Shown: positions 34,160 through 43,987, counted from the stretch's first letter. The stretch is DNA of 64,000 nt from CALJFL01 sp964590005 (GCA_964590005.1 CAZPVJ010000175.1:1-64000); one strand, 5' to 3'. Program-made: numbers and translations. The notes: a model not told the origin generated them from the letters alone.

Positions 34160-35017
34160 ATGACCACGGTTTACCTGAATGGCGATTACATGCCAATGGC
34201 AGAAGCCCGCATCTCACCGATGGACCGGGGCTTTCTCTTTGGCGATGGGATCTACGAAGTCATTCCCAGCTATGACGGTCAACTCGTGGGATTTGGCCCT
34301 CACCTGGATCGTATGCAGGATGGCCTGGATGCGATCGAGATTAATCTGAAGATCGACAGGGAGGCCTGGCGACACGTCGCGCAGGAACTTATTGAGCGCA
34401 ACGGTGGTGGCAACCTGGGCATTTATTTCCATGTCAGCCGGGGGGCTGACAGTCAGCGTCATCACGCCTACCCCGAAAATATCACCCCCACGGTCTACGC
34501 CTTTGCCTTTGAAATTCCCCCGGCACCGGTGCCCGACAAGGCAGCGGCCGCGAAGTACAAAGTCTCAACTACCGAGGATCTCCGCTGGAAGCGGTGCAAC
34601 ATAAAATCCACAGCCTTGCTGGGTAACGTCATGCATTACCAGCACGGCCACTCCCGCGGCCACAACGAGACCATACTTTACAACCCCGATGGCGAGTTAA
34701 CCGAAGCGGCGGCCTGCAACGTCTATGTCATCAAGAATGGTGTCGTAGCCACCCCGGAACTTGACTACCAAAAGCTACCCGGTATTACCCGGCTGATGCT
34801 GCTGGATATACTGCGCAAAGACGGCACCATTCCTGTTGAAGAGCGCGTGGTCTCACTGGCCGAGTTGCGCGACGCAGACGAGGTATGGATCTCCAGTTCC
34901 AGCAAGGAAATCGCGCCGGTGGTCGAAATCGATGGCCACCCTGTCGCCGATGGCGCGGTAGGCGATGTCTGGCTGGCGGCACAAACACTCTACACGGCCC
35001 ACAAGTTCGACTACTGA
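34160..35017 (+). CDS. dat: D-amino-acid transaminase
   Basis: A class IV PLP aminotransferase of 285 residues. The start YLNGDYMPMAEARISPMDRGFLFGDGIYE, the PLP lysine K149 in CNIKSTALLGN, and the GELTEAAACNVYV loop are all standard. The D-specific carboxylate trap typical of D-Ala aminotransferase is present (residues 94-104, SRGADSQRHHA), which favours a D-amino-acid enzyme over a branched-chain one. It would interconvert D-Ala/2-oxoglutarate and pyruvate/D-Glu. It lies 21 bases after DUF4392, and its stop overlaps the alanine racemase start by one base. Confidence 0.9.
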   Translation: MTTVYLNGDYMPMAEARISPMDRGFLFGDGIYEVIPSYDGQLVGFGPHLDRMQDGLDAIEINLKIDREAWRHVAQELIERNGGGNLGIYFHVSRGADSQRHHAYPENITPTVYAFAFEIPPAPVPDKAAAAKYKVSTTEDLRWKRCNIKSTALLGNVMHYQHGHSRGHNETILYNPDGELTEAAACNVYVIKNGVVATPELDYQKLPGITRLMLLDILRKDGTIPVEERVVSLAELRDADEVWISSSSKEIAPVVEIDGHPVADGAVGDVWLAAQTLYTAHKFDY

Positions 35018-36102
35018 TGGCCAGACCCAACCAGGCACTTTTAAACCTCAACGCCCTGCGCCACAACGCCGCTGTGGCGAGGTCGCTGGCGCCCTCCTCC
35101 AAGCTGATGGCCGTGGTTAAGGCCAATGGTTACGGTCACGGGGCGACCACGGTGGCCCATGGGCTGGAGCCTGTCGTCGATGCCCTGGCCGTGGCTTGCA
35201 TCGAAGAAGCTGTTGAGCTGAGAGACAGCGGAATTATCGCCCCCATTCTATTGCTGGAGGGTGTGTTTGAAGCGCGCGAATACGTCGCTGCTGCCGAGCT
35301 CGGGCTGTGGGTCACGATTGACAACCTGTGGCAGTTGCAATGGCTGGAGGAGGCCAGCCTGCCGGCCCCCGTTCAGTGCTGGCTGAAGGTAGACAGTGGA
35401 ATGCATCGGCTGGGGGTCGCGCCCGAGCAGGCCAGCGCTTTTTTTGAGCGTCTACAGCATTGCTCCAACAGTGTCGGCACAGCCGTGCTTTCAACGCATT
35501 TCGCCTCCGCCGACGACCTGGATAGTCCCCAGACTGCGCAGCAGCTGGAGGTTTTCGAGAGAGCGTGTGAGGGTCTACCGGGATTGCGCAGCGCCGCCAA
35601 TTCACCGGGGATTTTAGGCTGGCCGGCGTCCCATCTGGACTGGATTCGACCCGGCTATATGCTTTACGGCAACTCCCCTTTTACCACCCCACATCCCAAT
35701 ACTGAGGCATTGGAACCGGTGATGACACTTACCTCGGCGGTGATTTCCGTGCGCGATGTCGCCCGCGGTGAATCCGTGGGGTACGCCGCTACCTGGCGAG
35801 CTGAAAGACCCTCACGGATTGCCACAGTTACCATAGGCTACGGCGATGGTTATCCACGCCTGGCGGCTAACGGCACGCCAGTACTGGTCAACGGCAAGAT
35901 CGCGCCACTGGCAGGCCGCGTTTCAATGGACATGATAACCGTCGATGTCACTGACTTAACCGACGTCCAGGTCGGGGATGAGGTTGTACTCTGGGGCGAG
36001 GGACTGCCGGTCAGTGAGATTGCCCGGCATGCCAGCACCATAGGCTACGAGCTCACCACCCGTATGCCCCTGCGGACACCCCGGGTTGTAGTTGCCGGGT
36101 AA
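35017..36102 (+). CDS. alr: Alanine racemase
   Basis: PLP-dependent interconversion of L- and D-alanine; 361 residues. The PLP lysine is K35 in AVVKANGYGHG. Further motifs are VDSGMHRLG, the RPGYMLYG phosphate loop, and the active-site Tyr in TIGYGDGYPR, then GRVSMDMITVDV. The ATG at 35017 overlaps the transaminase stop (TGATG), so translation is coupled. As the last gene of the D-amino-acid operon it is more likely a specialised, catabolic or recycling copy than the housekeeping enzyme, which is inference. Confidence 0.93.
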   Translation: MARPNQALLNLNALRHNAAVARSLAPSSKLMAVVKANGYGHGATTVAHGLEPVVDALAVACIEEAVELRDSGIIAPILLLEGVFEAREYVAAAELGLWVTIDNLWQLQWLEEASLPAPVQCWLKVDSGMHRLGVAPEQASAFFERLQHCSNSVGTAVLSTHFASADDLDSPQTAQQLEVFERACEGLPGLRSAANSPGILGWPASHLDWIRPGYMLYGNSPFTTPHPNTEALEPVMTLTSAVISVRDVARGESVGYAATWRAERPSRIATVTIGYGDGYPRLAANGTPVLVNGKIAPLAGRVSMDMITVDVTDLTDVQVGDEVVLWGEGLPVSEIARHASTIGYELTTRMPLRTPRVVVAG

Positions 36103-36222
36103 GTTTTCCAGCGCGCATTCGGAAACGTCGCTGCCACAACAAACCTTGATCCATTCGCTGTTGAAATCGACATTCTTGGGCTAGTCTGACAACTGATCCT
36201 GAATCAATTTACATGGCTGCCA

Positions 36223-37593
36223 ATGCAAAAACTCGCCTTCCAGGACAGCGCATTCCTCAGGCTGGAATCCAGCCAGCGTCCCTTCCACGTCGCTGGCCTT
36301 ATGTTATTCAAAATGCCCGCCAAGGCACCACGCGGATACCTGCGAAAACTCGTGCGCCATTGCGGACGACTCAATGAGCTGTGGCCCATCTTCAATCGCA
36401 AGCTCAGCGATCCCGAAGCGCTGGCCAATGCCGGGTGGATTATTGCTGAAGACTACGAACCGGCGCGCCATGTCAGCCACTATGCGTTGCCGGCACCGGG
36501 GCGTATGGAAGATTTGCTGCGACTGGTTACCGCCGCCCATGAACGTCCCCTGGACAGGAGCCGGCCGTTATGGGAAATCCACCTCATCGAGGGGCTGTCG
36601 GGTAACCGGTTCGCTATTTACTGTAAGGTGCACCATGCGCTTGTCGACGGCGTCGGCGCGCTGCGCATGATGGACGCGTTGTTCAGCACCTCGCCGGACA
36701 CCAGGATCGACTTTCGCAAGGCAAAGCCGCTGGCTGCTGAACATCAACGCAGGCACAGCCTGATCGACAACCTGGGTAAGCTGCCCAATACAATGCTGAA
36801 GCAATACAAAGCCGTACCACAGCTCTCCAGGCTACTCAGTCATATGGGAATGGACGCCTTTCGCGGTAGGGAAGAATCCATGACCCTGCCATTCACTGCG
36901 CCCCGCTCACTATTCAATGACGAGGTGGACGCGCGGCGCCAGGCGATTATCTGTGATCTTTCACTGACGCGCGCCAGGCAGCTCAGCCGAAACACTGGGG
37001 GAACGCTCAATGACGTTTTGCTCGCCGTCTGTGGCAGCGCTCTGAGGCGCTACCTGATCGACCAGAACGCCCTACCCCGGCGCTCGCTGATAGCCGGCGT
37101 GCCCGTATCTCTCAAGCGGGGCGCCGAAAGCGAGGGCAATCAATTGAGCTTTATTCTCTGCCCTTTCTTCACCAATGAGCACGACGAGGTAAAGCGACTC
37201 GAGAAAGTTGTGCGCACCACCCGCCGCGCCAAAAAGGAACTCTTGTCGATGTCAACGATGGCGTCCCAGGAATTCGCCAATATGATGCTCTTACCCACGA
37301 TCATCCTGACCCTGAGCGGCAATGCCACCCGGGTCAATCCTGCGATCAACGCCATTTTTTCCAATGTACCCGGATCCAGGAAAAAGCTGTACCTGGAAGG
37401 CGCCGAGCTACAGTCACTTTATCCACTGTCCGTTGTCACCGACGGAATGGGTATCAATCTGACGGTCGTCAGTTACGCCAGAAAGCTGTGTTTTGCGGTT
37501 ACCGCGTGCCCTACTATGCAACCTGGCATCGAGGTACTCGGCAAATACCTGAAGGAAAGTTTCGACGCACTTTACGAGGCCGCGCTCAACTGA
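36223..37593 (+). CDS. Wax ester synthase/diacylglycerol acyltransferase (WS/DGAT)
   Basis: A bifunctional acyltransferase that makes wax esters from fatty alcohol and acyl-CoA, or triacylglycerol from diacylglycerol. The 456 residues match the bacterial WS/DGAT family. The catalytic HHALVDG is at residues 137-143, preceded by DRSRPLWEIHLIEGL and followed by LSLTRARQLSR, NDVLLAVCGSALRRYL and the C-terminal IFSNVPGSRKKLYL. It is cytoplasmic or peripheral on the membrane. It pairs in function with the fatty acyl reductase at 47109. Confidence 0.92.
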   Translation: MQKLAFQDSAFLRLESSQRPFHVAGLMLFKMPAKAPRGYLRKLVRHCGRLNELWPIFNRKLSDPEALANAGWIIAEDYEPARHVSHYALPAPGRMEDLLRLVTAAHERPLDRSRPLWEIHLIEGLSGNRFAIYCKVHHALVDGVGALRMMDALFSTSPDTRIDFRKAKPLAAEHQRRHSLIDNLGKLPNTMLKQYKAVPQLSRLLSHMGMDAFRGREESMTLPFTAPRSLFNDEVDARRQAIICDLSLTRARQLSRNTGGTLNDVLLAVCGSALRRYLIDQNALPRRSLIAGVPVSLKRGAESEGNQLSFILCPFFTNEHDEVKRLEKVVRTTRRAKKELLSMSTMASQEFANMMLLPTIILTLSGNATRVNPAINAIFSNVPGSRKKLYLEGAELQSLYPLSVVTDGMGINLTVVSYARKLCFAVTACPTMQPGIEVLGKYLKESFDALYEAALN

Positions 37594-37629
37594 GGCGCTG
37601 GCCTGGGACAACAGACTGGGAGTTTAATC

Positions 37630-38997
37630 ATGCTAAACATTTTTCGCGCTAATACGCTAAATGCCGTGGTATTCACCTTTGGCAGCAGTCTGGCCATGGC
37701 AACTGCCACCCCGGACCAGGTGGCCAGCCTCGGTGGTGAGGTCTACACGCCAGTCGGTGCAGAACGGGCCGGTAACGCCGCGGGCACAATACCCGCCTGG
37801 CAGGACGGGTTGAGTGAAACACCTGAAGGTGACATTCGAAACGAGGGCCTCAAGGACCCGTTCGAGGGTGAAGCTGAGTTGTTTCGCATATCGGCCGCTA
37901 ATGTCGAAGAGTATGCTGACAATCTAAGCGACGGCCAGATAGCTTTGCTGCGCAAACATCCCGACACCTACTACCTGCCGGTTTATCCCTCGCACCGGGT
38001 TTCAACCTACCCGCAGGAGGTACTGGCCAACATCAAGGCGAGCGCGGCTACCATCGACATGGTGCCGGGAGGCAACGGCCTTTTGAACCTTAACGGCAGC
38101 ACCGTGCCCTTCCCGTTTCCCGATAGTGCCCTGGAGGTGATCTGGAATCACATCAATCGCTACCGTGGCGGCAGCGTGGAGCGCACCTACACCCAGATTC
38201 CCGTTCAGGCGAACGGCAGTTTTTCACCGATCGTGTTCCGCGACCGGCTTGTTTTCGCCAGTTGGCTACCGCAGGGATCGGTCGATGAGAACCGCTTGTT
38301 CCTGTATCTACAGCAGATCATGGAACCCGCTCGGCTGGAGGGTGATATCCTGCTCGTGCACGAAAACATCAACCAGAAGCTGGAGCCGCGCAACGCCTGG
38401 GTATACAACGCGGGCCAACGGCGAGTGAGGCGCGCGCCCAATGTGGCTTACGATGGTCCCGGACGTGCTTCCGAATCCCTGCGCACCTCGGACGACCTGG
38501 ATGGCTACAACGGCGCCCCCGATCGCTACGACTGGAAACTACTCGGAAAGCGCGAGATGTACATCGGGACCAACGCCTATCGCCTCTACGACAAGTCGCT
38601 AAAGTACTCGGATATTCTACTTCCAGGACACATAAACCCCGAGTACACCCGCTATGAACTGCACCGGGTATGGGTAGTAGAAGCCACGCTCAAGCCGGAG
38701 TCGCGACACATCTACGCCCGCCGCGTGTTTTATATCGACGAAGATACCTGGTCGATTGCCCTGAAAGACCAATACGACGGCCGCGGCGAGCTCTGGCGTG
38801 TTGGCCAGGGCCAGGGTGTGTACCACTACGACGCCAAGGTCCCCTGGGGAACCGAAATTCAAAATGACCTCATTTCAGGGCGTTACCTGGTGACCGGACT
38901 GGATAACGAGGTCAAAAAACACGGGTATATCTGGGACCTGGATGCGAGCCCGCAGGATTTCACGCCGGCAGCACTGCGTCGCTCGGGTCGGAAATAA
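37630..38997 (+). CDS. DUF1329 exported protein
   Basis: A 455-residue periplasmic or outer-membrane-associated protein of the DUF1329 family (LolA/LolB-like fold). A signal peptide (VVFTFGSSLAMATA) precedes the family start, including LGGEVYTPVGAERAGNAAGTIPAW and SHRVSTYPQEV. The C-terminal block has KREMYIGTNAYRLY, ELHRVWVVEATLK and RHIYARRVFYIDEDTW. GGGAG precedes the ATG. Family members sit in lipid or hydrophobic-substrate loci, often with DUF1302 proteins; no DUF1302 gene is present here. The function is unproven. Confidence 0.88.
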   Translation: MLNIFRANTLNAVVFTFGSSLAMATATPDQVASLGGEVYTPVGAERAGNAAGTIPAWQDGLSETPEGDIRNEGLKDPFEGEAELFRISAANVEEYADNLSDGQIALLRKHPDTYYLPVYPSHRVSTYPQEVLANIKASAATIDMVPGGNGLLNLNGSTVPFPFPDSALEVIWNHINRYRGGSVERTYTQIPVQANGSFSPIVFRDRLVFASWLPQGSVDENRLFLYLQQIMEPARLEGDILLVHENINQKLEPRNAWVYNAGQRRVRRAPNVAYDGPGRASESLRTSDDLDGYNGAPDRYDWKLLGKREMYIGTNAYRLYDKSLKYSDILLPGHINPEYTRYELHRVWVVEATLKPESRHIYARRVFYIDEDTWSIALKDQYDGRGELWRVGQGQGVYHYDAKVPWGTEIQNDLISGRYLVTGLDNEVKKHGYIWDLDASPQDFTPAALRRSGRK

Positions 38998-39069
38998 ATC
39001 ACTGCCGAGCAAACACAGAAAGAGTCGCGGACTCATTGACGGCTTACTCTGCAAGGGCAGTATGACCGG

Positions 39070-41139
39070 GTGGCGATAAAACGCGTACTCAAGTACCTGG
39101 TGCTCGCCCTGGCCGCCCTCGCACTATTGGCACTGGCTGGCGGACTCTGGCTGCGATTCGAATTTGAGCGGGTCAGCCAACGGGGCAGTGTTTACGACGC
39201 CCTGCTCAATGTCCCGGTTGCCAGTCTGGATGCAACCGCGGTGGCCCCGCAGGACTGCCAGCATAACTACCCCAACAACAACGCCTGGTTCGGAGCCCTG
39301 CACGTGCACACGGCGGCCTCCTACGATGCAACCGCCTTTGGCGTCACGGCCAGTACTGAAGACGCCTATCGCTTCGCGCAGGGAGAAGCCCTCAGGCTCA
39401 GACTCCGTGGCGACCCTCCCGACCTCGACGTGCCTGAATTAAAAATAAGCTCCCCGCTGGATTTTATAGCCATCACAGACCATGCGGAAAGCCTCGGAGA
39501 AAATCGTCTCTGCCTGACACCGGGCAACGACGCCTATGGCGCACTCGTTTGTCGATTGTTCCGCGGCGATATTCGCATCCCGGCTGACGAGCAACTTCAG
39601 CCGTTGATAAGACTGGCCTCGCAGGCGATTTTTGGCAAGGATCGGTCGCGCCGTGTCTGCGGCGCGGACGGCGAAAATTGTCGAAGTGAAGCGGTATTGG
39701 CCTGGCAGCATAATCAGCAAAGTACCGAGGCCTTCCACGATCGCAGTGATGCCTGCCGCTTCACCACCTTGCACGGCTATGAGTACACCCTTGCTGAACA
39801 ATCCAGCAACCTGCATCGCAACGTCATTTTTGCCAACGAGGTGGTACCGCAGGCATTGGTGAGCGCGAAAGAGGCACAAAAACCCGAAGCGCTGTGGCGA
39901 TGGCTCATACAGACGTGCATCGAGGGTAACGAACGGTGCGACGCGCTGGCGATTCCGCACAACAGCAACTGGAGTAGCGGCAGGATGTGGTACCCGCCCA
40001 GCCAACTCACGCGCAGTACAGAAGGGCAGAAAGAACTTGCGGCCCTGCGCGCCAGAATAGAGCCACTGGCAGAGATCATGCAGGTCAAAGGCGACTCCGA
40101 GTGCCGGAATCGAATTGCCAGCGTTTTTGGAGAGGCGGACGAGTTTTGCAATTTCGAGAAGTTGCGCCCGACCAGCGAGGAAATCGACGACTGCGGAGAG
40201 TCTGTAGGCAGCGGCGGAATGATGTTGCAGGGCTGCACGTCGCGCTACAACTTTGTTCGCTATGCCCTGAGCGCAGGCCTGGCCGAGAAGGAAAAGCTGG
40301 GCATTAATCCCTTCGAAATGGGCATCATAGCGGCGACCGATACGCATATCGCAGCACCGGCGGCCGGTCTGGAAAAGGGTTACCGGGGCTCACATGGCAT
40401 CGACCGGGCGCGCAAGCACCGGCTGGGTGGAGAAGTTGAAGTTCCCGGCGACATCGGGACCGGATCGCCGGTACGTTACAACCCGGGTGGTATTGCCGGT
40501 ATTTATGCGCCGCAAAACAGCCGGTCGGCATTGTTCGAAGCCTTGCGGAGGCGCGAAACATTTGGCACCAGTGGACCGCGGATACGTCCCCGGTTCTTCG
40601 CTGGCTGGAATATGACCGCGGGACTGTGCGCATCACCGGATATGTTGTCAACAGCCTATCGTGAAAGCCAGCCCATGGGCTCCGTCCTGCGTGCTGAGTC
40701 ACCGGAGGGCGCACCCTCCTTTTTGGTCAGCGCCCTGGCAGATGCTCGTGAAGGCGGCAACTTGTTACAGCGCATCCAGATCATCAAGGGCTGGGTTGAT
40801 GAAACGGGTCGCACGCAACAGAAGGTTTACGAGGTCGCTGGCGATCCCGCTAACGAAGCTTCCGTCGACCCGGCAACCTGCGCCGTCTCCGGTAGTGGTT
40901 ATCGACAATTGTGCAGCCAGTGGCGCGACCCGGATTTCAACGCCGACATAGCCGCCGTCTACTATGCGAGGGTTCTGGAGAACCCCAGTTGTCGTTGGAG
41001 CCATTACGATTGCCTCGCCCTGGACGAGGCGGACAAACCCGCCAGTTGCCGAGACCCCAAGCTACCCTGGCGTATACAGGAGCGTGCCTGGACATCGCCT
41101 ATCTGGTACTACCCTAGACCCTTCAAGGGCGCTGGATGA
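39070..41139 (+). CDS. DUF3604 protein, PHP-like metal hydrolase fold
   Basis: A 689-residue protein of unknown function with one N-terminal membrane segment (VLALAALALLALAGGLWL), so probably exported or anchored. The DUF3604 core shows a metal-hydrolase pattern: WFGALHVHTAASYDA, DFIAITDHAESLG and IIAATDTHIAAPA give His/Asp sets like those of PHP phosphoesterases. Several Cys pairs suggest disulphides. It begins with GTG at 39070, AAGGGCAG upstream. It follows the DUF1329 gene by 72 bases. Confidence 0.85.
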   Translation: MAIKRVLKYLVLALAALALLALAGGLWLRFEFERVSQRGSVYDALLNVPVASLDATAVAPQDCQHNYPNNNAWFGALHVHTAASYDATAFGVTASTEDAYRFAQGEALRLRLRGDPPDLDVPELKISSPLDFIAITDHAESLGENRLCLTPGNDAYGALVCRLFRGDIRIPADEQLQPLIRLASQAIFGKDRSRRVCGADGENCRSEAVLAWQHNQQSTEAFHDRSDACRFTTLHGYEYTLAEQSSNLHRNVIFANEVVPQALVSAKEAQKPEALWRWLIQTCIEGNERCDALAIPHNSNWSSGRMWYPPSQLTRSTEGQKELAALRARIEPLAEIMQVKGDSECRNRIASVFGEADEFCNFEKLRPTSEEIDDCGESVGSGGMMLQGCTSRYNFVRYALSAGLAEKEKLGINPFEMGIIAATDTHIAAPAAGLEKGYRGSHGIDRARKHRLGGEVEVPGDIGTGSPVRYNPGGIAGIYAPQNSRSALFEALRRRETFGTSGPRIRPRFFAGWNMTAGLCASPDMLSTAYRESQPMGSVLRAESPEGAPSFLVSALADAREGGNLLQRIQIIKGWVDETGRTQQKVYEVAGDPANEASVDPATCAVSGSGYRQLCSQWRDPDFNADIAAVYYARVLENPSCRWSHYDCLALDEADKPASCRDPKLPWRIQERAWTSPIWYYPRPFKGAG

Positions 41140-41242
41140 AGTCTCGCCAGGCGTATCGCCTGTTCTGCGCCCCTGGCTATCCCGTGAAGCAGGACACCGG
41201 GAATACTGACGAGATTAAAAAGCGGGTCAGCAAGCAAGCCCC

Positions 41243-42346
41243 TTAATCCACCAGCCCGAACTCATCACGCAAAACCTCGATAATTTCAGCCCGGGGATTG
41301 TCGGACACGGGTACAGGCTTGCCGGTGATCTTTTCGGCAATGCCGGTATACGTGGCCGAGACTTCCATCAGGACATCGGCAGGCAATGCGTTATCCGCCG
41401 CCAGGGCCTGGCGCTCTGGCATCCTGTCTTTGTTGAGCAGGATATCCGGATCGGGGAAGTGGTTAAGCAGCAACTGACGGAAGCCCTCCTTGGAATTTTC
41501 CACCACCCGCCCATCACGGTAAGCGGCACCGTCCCAGATCCTGGAAGAATCCGGTGTACCCACCTCGTCCATGTAGATGAGCTTTTCTTCGCCCTGCCTG
41601 TCCGTAACGTAACCAAACTCGAACTTGGTATCGACAAAAACCTGGTCGAGCGCCGCCAGTTCGTCACTAATCACGTCGAAGCCCTCTCTCAGCAGCTTCT
41701 CGTAGTAATCGACATCGGCCTTGTCGGCGAAGTTAAACGCTTCATAATTATTGTCGATGTCCTGGCGGGTAATGTTCACATCATCTGCTGCGGGCACACC
41801 GGGGATGCCCTCCAGGATGCCCTTGGTGGAGGGAGTAATCAGTAACTCGGGTAACTTCTGGTCCTTCTGCAGGCCATCGGGGATCGCGATACCACAGAAC
41901 TCGCGCTCGCCCCTGGCGTAAGAGCGCCACATGGAGCCGGTGATATATTGTCGAGCAATGGCCTCAATCATTACTGGCCTCGCTTTCTGTACGATCCACA
42001 CCAGTGGATGCGGTATCTCCAGGATATGACTGTCTGCAAGACCGCGCTCTCGAAACAGCCTGAACCAGTGATTGGAAATCGCATTCAGAGAAGCACCCTT
42101 ACCAGGCACCCCATTCATACCGCCCTCCCCGTGCCAGATACAATCAAAGGCGGAGATACGATCCGAAATCACCATAATGGCCAGTGGCGCATCAGCGGCC
42201 ACCGGATAGTCGCGCTCGGCAATCAGGCGACTGCTATCTTCGGGGTTCAGCCAATAAACAGAGCGTACCTTACCGCTGTGAACGGGTTGTCCGGTACGAA
42301 TCGGCAAATCGTCGTTTACCGCCAATACTTTGTCAGCAAGACTCAT
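41243..42346 (-). CDS. purC: Phosphoribosylaminoimidazole-succinocarboxamide synthase (long form)
   Basis: SAICAR synthetase of purine synthesis; ATP-dependent joining of CAIR and aspartate. At 367 residues it is the long form rather than the 237-residue E. coli type. Motifs: SGKVRSVYWL, ISDRISAFDC, FRERGLADSHILEIP, ARQYITGSMWRSYARG and the ATP/Mg region FVDTKFEFGYV, followed by YMDEVGTPDSSRIW. AGGA precedes the ATG. It is a single housekeeping gene between unrelated lipid genes. Confidence 0.95.
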   Translation of the reverse strand: MSLADKVLAVNDDLPIRTGQPVHSGKVRSVYWLNPEDSSRLIAERDYPVAADAPLAIMVISDRISAFDCIWHGEGGMNGVPGKGASLNAISNHWFRLFRERGLADSHILEIPHPLVWIVQKARPVMIEAIARQYITGSMWRSYARGEREFCGIAIPDGLQKDQKLPELLITPSTKGILEGIPGVPAADDVNITRQDIDNNYEAFNFADKADVDYYEKLLREGFDVISDELAALDQVFVDTKFEFGYVTDRQGEEKLIYMDEVGTPDSSRIWDGAAYRDGRVVENSKEGFRQLLLNHFPDPDILLNKDRMPERQALAADNALPADVLMEVSATYTGIAEKITGKPVPVSDNPRAEIIEVLRDEFGLVD

Positions 42347-42550
42347 GGGATGTCCTGTAATGTGAAGTGGGTTTGGAATTTGGGTTGGCCGAGGCTGTTC
42401 TATACAGCGACTCGACTCGCCAGTTGGCGATTTTAGCAGAGCCTAGCAACAGATACACCGGGTATCAGCACTGCGCTCTTTTTTCACCCCCGGCGATGCT
42501 TTACCATAGCGCCGGCTCGCCGACCCCATACTTTTTACGGATTAAACCGC

Positions 42551-43549
42551 ATGAAACTGATACTTCCCGCCGCCCTGCTATTGCTGGCCTGGGCAAATAC
42601 ACTCAGTGCCGCCACGTTTACCGACTGTGCGACTATCGTGGATAACATGGAGCGCCTGGCATGCTATGACGCTGCAGCCGGGGCGAACAGCGTCGGCGAA
42701 GACAGTGACTTCCTGACCGAATCTCCTGTTGCCCCGGTCGCCACCGAGGAGGAACCTGAACTCCTGGTAAGCAAGCGGCTCGAGATCGAGGAAGCGTCTG
42801 TCAACTCACCCTGGGTTATAACGCCTCATAAACGCAACTACCTCTTGCCGGTCACCTATAACAGCAGCATCAACGAAGAAGCGTGGACTGACATCTTCCC
42901 GGATGCCGAGATGGACGACGTCGAGGCCAAGTTCCAGATCAGCCTTAAGGCCCTGTTGTGGAGCGACATCCTGGGTGAAGGCACCAACCTGTGGGGCGCC
43001 TACACCCAGGAAAATTGGTGGCAGGTTTACAACTCGGACGAATCGGCACCCTTTCGCGAGACCAACTACCAGCCAGAGGTCATGCTCACGGTGGAAAATG
43101 ACTGGGAGTTCTGGGGATTTCGCAACTCCCTGCTGGGCATAAGCCTGAACCACCAGTCCAATGGCCGCGGTGAACTGTTGTCACGCAGCTGGAACCGGGT
43201 GATTGCTACGGCTCTATTGGAACGAGACCGCATGAGCCTGACTGCACGCGCCTGGTACCGCCTGCCCGAAGATGACGATGATGATGACAACCCCAATATG
43301 TACAACTACTACGGGTATGGCGACCTGACCGGCGCATGGAAGTGGCGGGGCCAGGAGTTTGCAGTCACCCTGCGCAACAACTTGCGCAGCGAAAACAAAG
43401 GCAGTGTGCAGTTGGACTGGACCTTCCCGATCAACGAGCGCTTCAAAGGCTACGTACAGTATTTTAATGGCTATGGTGAGAGCCTCATTGACTATGACAA
43501 CAGCACCAACCGGATTGGTATTGGTGTATCAATGACCGATCTGCTGTAA
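42551..43549 (+). CDS. pldA: Outer-membrane phospholipase A
   Basis: An outer-membrane beta-barrel phospholipase A1/A2 of 332 residues. A signal peptide (LILPAALLLLAWANTLSA) is followed by a roughly 80-residue linker with a short CATIVDNMERLACYDAA segment and then the barrel. The active-site strand reads LNHQSNGRGELLSRSWNR, with the catalytic His and Ser. An acidic loop, EDDDDDDN, probably faces the outside or binds calcium. It would degrade misplaced phospholipid. The truncated haemoglobin gene begins nine bases downstream. Confidence 0.92.
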   Translation: MKLILPAALLLLAWANTLSAATFTDCATIVDNMERLACYDAAAGANSVGEDSDFLTESPVAPVATEEEPELLVSKRLEIEEASVNSPWVITPHKRNYLLPVTYNSSINEEAWTDIFPDAEMDDVEAKFQISLKALLWSDILGEGTNLWGAYTQENWWQVYNSDESAPFRETNYQPEVMLTVENDWEFWGFRNSLLGISLNHQSNGRGELLSRSWNRVIATALLERDRMSLTARAWYRLPEDDDDDDNPNMYNYYGYGDLTGAWKWRGQEFAVTLRNNLRSENKGSVQLDWTFPINERFKGYVQYFNGYGESLIDYDNSTNRIGIGVSMTDLL

Positions 43550-43558
43550 AATCACGTC

Positions 43559-43987
43559 ATGGAGCAATATCAGACCCCCTACCAAATTCTCGGCGACCAA
43601 GGCATTCGTGAACTCACCAGTGCCTTTTACGACATCATGGATACCCTACCGGAGGCTGCGGGCATTCGCGCCATGCACGCCGAAGACCTGGACCCTATGA
43701 AAGAAAAGCTCGCCGATTACCTGACGGGCTGGATGGGCGGCCCCCCTTTGTACGCCGACAAGCACGGCACGGTATGCATGACCGAACCCCATGAGCCCTA
43801 CCATATTGGTCCGCGAGAGCGCGACCAGTGGTTGCTTTGCATGGACAAGGCGCTGGAGCACATAGGCGCCAGCGAAGAGCTGGTCGAGATGCTCAAGGTA
43901 CCTATGTACAGAGTCGCCGACGCGGTACGCAACAAGGATGGCGTATCAGCAGCTGAGTCCGACCCCAACGTTATCGCGGCGGGTTAG
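43559..43987 (+). CDS. Group II truncated haemoglobin
   Basis: A small haem protein of 142 residues. The distal B10 Tyr lies in LTSAFYDIM. The proximal His is the first His of PHEPYHIGPRERDQWLLCM, by alignment with HLPFAIG of group II proteins, and the G8 Trp is in RDQWL. O2/NO chemistry or redox sensing is the family role. It has no clear Shine-Dalgarno and begins nine bases after pldA, so it is probably translated by coupling. Transcription is likely ended by the terminator at 44017. Confidence 0.9.
   Translation: MEQYQTPYQILGDQGIRELTSAFYDIMDTLPEAAGIRAMHAEDLDPMKEKLADYLTGWMGGPPLYADKHGTVCMTEPHEPYHIGPRERDQWLLCMDKALEHIGASEELVEMLKVPMYRVADAVRNKDGVSAAESDPNVIAAG

Noticed and set aside
39439..40347. 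A 302-codon open frame opposite the DUF3604 gene
   Set aside because: Fully antisense to a recognised domain; no motif or start signal.
41148..41162. Hairpin CAGGCG-TAT-CGCCTG between the DUF3604 gene and purC as a terminator
   Set aside because: The stem is good but no T-run follows on either strand, so it does not meet the pattern of an intrinsic terminator.
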